From an uncultured Flammeovirgaceae bacterium (GTDB lineage Bacteria; Bacteroidota; Bacteroidia; Cytophagales; Cyclobacteriaceae): a DNA stretch of 7,172 nucleotides. The stretch covers positions 1 to 7,172 of the forward strand of contig CAMLLI010000204.1 of NCBI GenBank assembly GCA_946480685.1, read 5' to 3'. The notes under the pieces are model-generated. The model ran no database searches and was not told where the DNA came from. It saw only the letters and a program-made list of their open reading frames with translations. This document shows positions 5,923 through 7,172 of this stretch, piece by piece; the stretch's first letter is position 1, and every line of letters starts with the position of its first letter. Both the position numbers and the translations under genes were made by a program.

Positions 5923-5954
5923 TTACTCCTTACTCCTTCCTTACTCCTTACTTC
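5923..5954 (+). repeat. Short tandem TTACTCC repeat
   Basis: TTACTCC occurs at 5923-5929, 5930-5936 and 5941-5947, followed by TTACTTC at 5948-5954, with a 4-base interruption after the second copy. It is a pyrimidine-rich block inside the spacer element and does not encode anything that I can support. Confidence 0.7.
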
Positions 5955-6041
5955 TATCCCAGCCCGAAAGCAAAATCGTATACCCAAACGCAACCCTCTA
6001 GCAGCTAGTAGCTAGCAACTCGCAGCTATTTCAAAAAGTGT

Positions 6042-6049
6042 TATCTTTC
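6042..6049 (+). promoter_or_regulatory. Candidate -7 promoter box for trmH
   Basis: TATCTTTC matches TAnnTTTG at 7 of 8 positions. No TTTG is present 19-21 bp upstream, where the inverted-repeat arm CTCGCAGCTATTTCAAA lies, so the -33 element is weak or absent. A start near 6056 would give a leader of about 20 nt to the ATG at 6077, which favours that ATG over the upstream GTG at 6038. Confidence 0.4.
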
Positions 6050-6076
6050 GACTCCATAAGCACGTGGTTAACATCA

Positions 6077-6760
6077 ATGACCGATAAGGAGCTCAAAGTA
6101 CTCGACCATCTTTCACAGTTCGTTTCTGATCATAAAAAGGAATTTGTTGAGAAAGTGCTCAACAACCGGACGCATCATGTTACCGTGGTGCTGGAAGATA
6201 TTTTTCAATCGCAGAATGCAAGTGCTGTGATTCGTACCTGCGAGTGTATGGGACTGCAGGATATTCATATCATTGAAATGATCAGCAAGTATGAAATCAA
6301 TCGCAGGGTTTTGAAGGGAGCTAATAAATGGATGAATCTCCATCGCTACCGAACGCCTGGCGCCAACAATGTAGAAGCATGCTTTCAGCATCTGCATGAA
6401 CAAGGGTATAAAATACTGGTGGCTGATCCGGATGAAGATGGAAAATCCATTCACGATATAGATGTGACGGAAGAAAAGGTGGCGTTGCTTTTTGGTAATG
6501 AGTTACGCGGAGTTTCTCCGTATGCGCTTCAACATGCCGATCAGAAGATACGCATTCCCATGTATGGCTTTACAGAAAGTTTGAACATCTCCGTAAGCGT
6601 TGCTATTTGTTTGAATGCATTGATCACCAAACTCCACGCGTCACCAACCGCGTTTGGGTTATCTGACGTGGAGAAAGAAGCTATGCGGCTAGACTGGTAT
6701 AGAAAAATAGTGAAGCGATCTGATTTGATTGAACGCGAATTTCTGAGAACTATTCAGTAG
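6077..6760 (+). CDS. trmH: tRNA (guanosine-2'-O)-methyltransferase, TrmH/SpoU family
   Basis: This SPOUT methyltransferase is expected to methylate the 2'-O of G18 in the D-loop of tRNA using S-adenosylmethionine. From the ATG at 6077 the product has 227 residues, the usual size. The three SpoU motifs are present: motif 1 NASAVIRTCECMG (47-59) with the catalytic Arg53, motif 2 ALLFGNELRGVS (136-147) with Asn141-Glu142, and motif 3 IPMYGFTESLNISVSVAICL (160-179) with Ser168 and Asn170, which form the trefoil-knot cofactor site. The N-terminus from this ATG (MTDKELKVLDHLSQFV) matches the family's short N-terminal extension. An in-frame GTG at 6038 would add 13 unrelated residues and overlap the -7 box, so I reject it as the start. 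The SanA-like gene begins 10 bp after the stop, suggesting co-transcription. Confidence 0.93.
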   Translation: MTDKELKVLDHLSQFVSDHKKEFVEKVLNNRTHHVTVVLEDIFQSQNASAVIRTCECMGLQDIHIIEMISKYEINRRVLKGANKWMNLHRYRTPGANNVEACFQHLHEQGYKILVADPDEDGKSIHDIDVTEEKVALLFGNELRGVSPYALQHADQKIRIPMYGFTESLNISVSVAICLNALITKLHASPTAFGLSDVEKEAMRLDWYRKIVKRSDLIEREFLRTIQ

Positions 6761-6770
6761 TTTTGGTTCA

Positions 6771-7172
6771 ATGTCTATTAAGATGCGCTGGCTGAAAAGG
6801 ATCGTACTTGCGTTGATTATACTGCCTCTGTTGTTTCTGATTGTTTGTAATGTATGGGTAGTATTAAGCACGAGAGATAAAGTGTTTACAAATATTGAAG
6901 AGTTGCCGCCTCATCGTATTGCACTGGTGTTGGGCACCAGCAACAAACTGGCTGGCGGTAAAGCGAATCCGTTTTTTGAAAAACGAATCGAGACAGCAGC
7001 GAAACTTTTCAAGATGGGGAAGATCGATCACTTTATTCTGAGTGGCGACAACAGCACTATTTTTTACAACGAACCGGTGACGATGCGGAAAGCACTCGTA
7101 AAATTAGGTGTCCCTGATTCTGCTATCACGCTTGATTATGCGGGCCTGCGTACACTTGATTCTGTGGTGCGC
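6771..7172 (+). CDS. sanA: SanA/YdcF-like (DUF218) membrane protein, 5' part
   Basis: The ORF starts with ATG at 6771 and is cut by the window edge after 134 codons; the family usually has 200-240 residues, so about 40% is missing. A basic N-terminus (MSIKMRWLKR) and one transmembrane helix (about 11-32) anchor it in the inner membrane. The DUF218 fold follows with typical SanA blocks: ALVLGTS (51-57), NPFFEKRI (66-73), LSGDN (90-94), YNEP (99-102), GVPDSAI (113-119) and LDYAGLRTLDSVVR (121-134). E. coli SanA is linked to vancomycin exclusion at high temperature and envelope barrier function; its biochemical activity is not settled. It lies 10 bp after trmH with no terminator between them. 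An internal ATG at 6783 (residue 5) is a possible alternative start. Confidence 0.9.
   Translation, partial: MSIKMRWLKRIVLALIILPLLFLIVCNVWVVLSTRDKVFTNIEELPPHRIALVLGTSNKLAGGKANPFFEKRIETAAKLFKMGKIDHFILSGDNSTIFYNEPVTMRKALVKLGVPDSAITLDYAGLRTLDSVVR

Larger units (their letters stand above)
5721..6035. repeat. Word-repeat spacer element bounded by a 17-bp inverted repeat
   Basis: TTTGAAATAGCTGCGAG at 5721-5737 is perfectly inverted as CTCGCAGCTATTTCAAA at 6019-6035. The left arm includes the cytochrome stop codon (5728-5730); the right arm ends just before the predicted trmH promoter. The roughly 280 bases between are composed of shuffled words (GAGCTGCGAG, GGCTGCAGGCTTCTGG, CTAGCAGCTAGTAGC) and hold no convincing gene. 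A small hairpin, GCTAG-TAG-CTAGC, lies at 6004-6016. No U-rich terminator is seen for the cytochrome operon. The architecture mirrors the spacer at 132-358. Confidence 0.72.

Noticed and set aside
5923..5954. TTACTCC tandem copies as a phase-variation tract
   Set aside because: Three imperfect copies with an interruption, outside any gene and more than 80 bp from the predicted trmH promoter; there is no sign that length change would switch expression.

Overview
The window reads as chromosomal DNA of a Bacteroidota bacterium, most likely of the Cytophagales/chitinophaga-like branch. This is inferred from protein style (etfB-etfA followed by a DUF151-UVR protein, a Bacteroidota-type TrmH), the lack of clear Shine-Dalgarno sites before most genes, and promoter candidates of the TTTG-N19-TAnnTTTG type. 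G+C is moderate. I saw no tRNA, rRNA, CRISPR, transposase or phage gene.

Layout: (1) bases 1-127 are the 3' end of an unrecognised + strand gene. (2) Bases 128-360 are a spacer between two convergent genes, filled almost exactly by a nested inverted-repeat element built from CGTTA/TAACG words. (3) A small TPR protein lies on the - strand (361-672), divergent from (4) an operon etfB-etfA-DUF151/UVR (942-3346) that ends in a clear intrinsic terminator (3374-3416). (5) A new transcription unit starts with a good Bacteroidota promoter candidate whose -33 box sits inside a 9-bp palindrome (3440-3463). It encodes a secreted parallel beta-helix protein and a diheme c-type cytochrome that overlap by one base (3500-5730). 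(6) A second word-repeat spacer (5721-6035) is bounded by a perfect 17-bp inverted repeat. (7) trmH (6077-6760) is followed after 10 bp by a SanA-like membrane protein that runs off the window.

How the genes fit together: EtfA and EtfB form the electron-transfer flavoprotein heterodimer, which carries electrons from acyl-CoA and other flavin dehydrogenases to the quinone pool. The DUF151-UVR protein is co-transcribed by position but has no known link to ETF. The beta-helix/diheme-cytochrome pair is the strongest candidate for an undescribed system. As I recall, both families are known only as a recurring two-gene pair of unknown function (TIGR03805/TIGR03806, the latter named after SO2930/HNE_0200); I could not look this up. 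The tight coupling, export signals and two haem sites suggest an extracytoplasmic redox process acting on, or docked to, a polysaccharide or similar surface.

The two intergenic spacers share sequence words and architecture, and probably belong to one dispersed repeat family in this genome.
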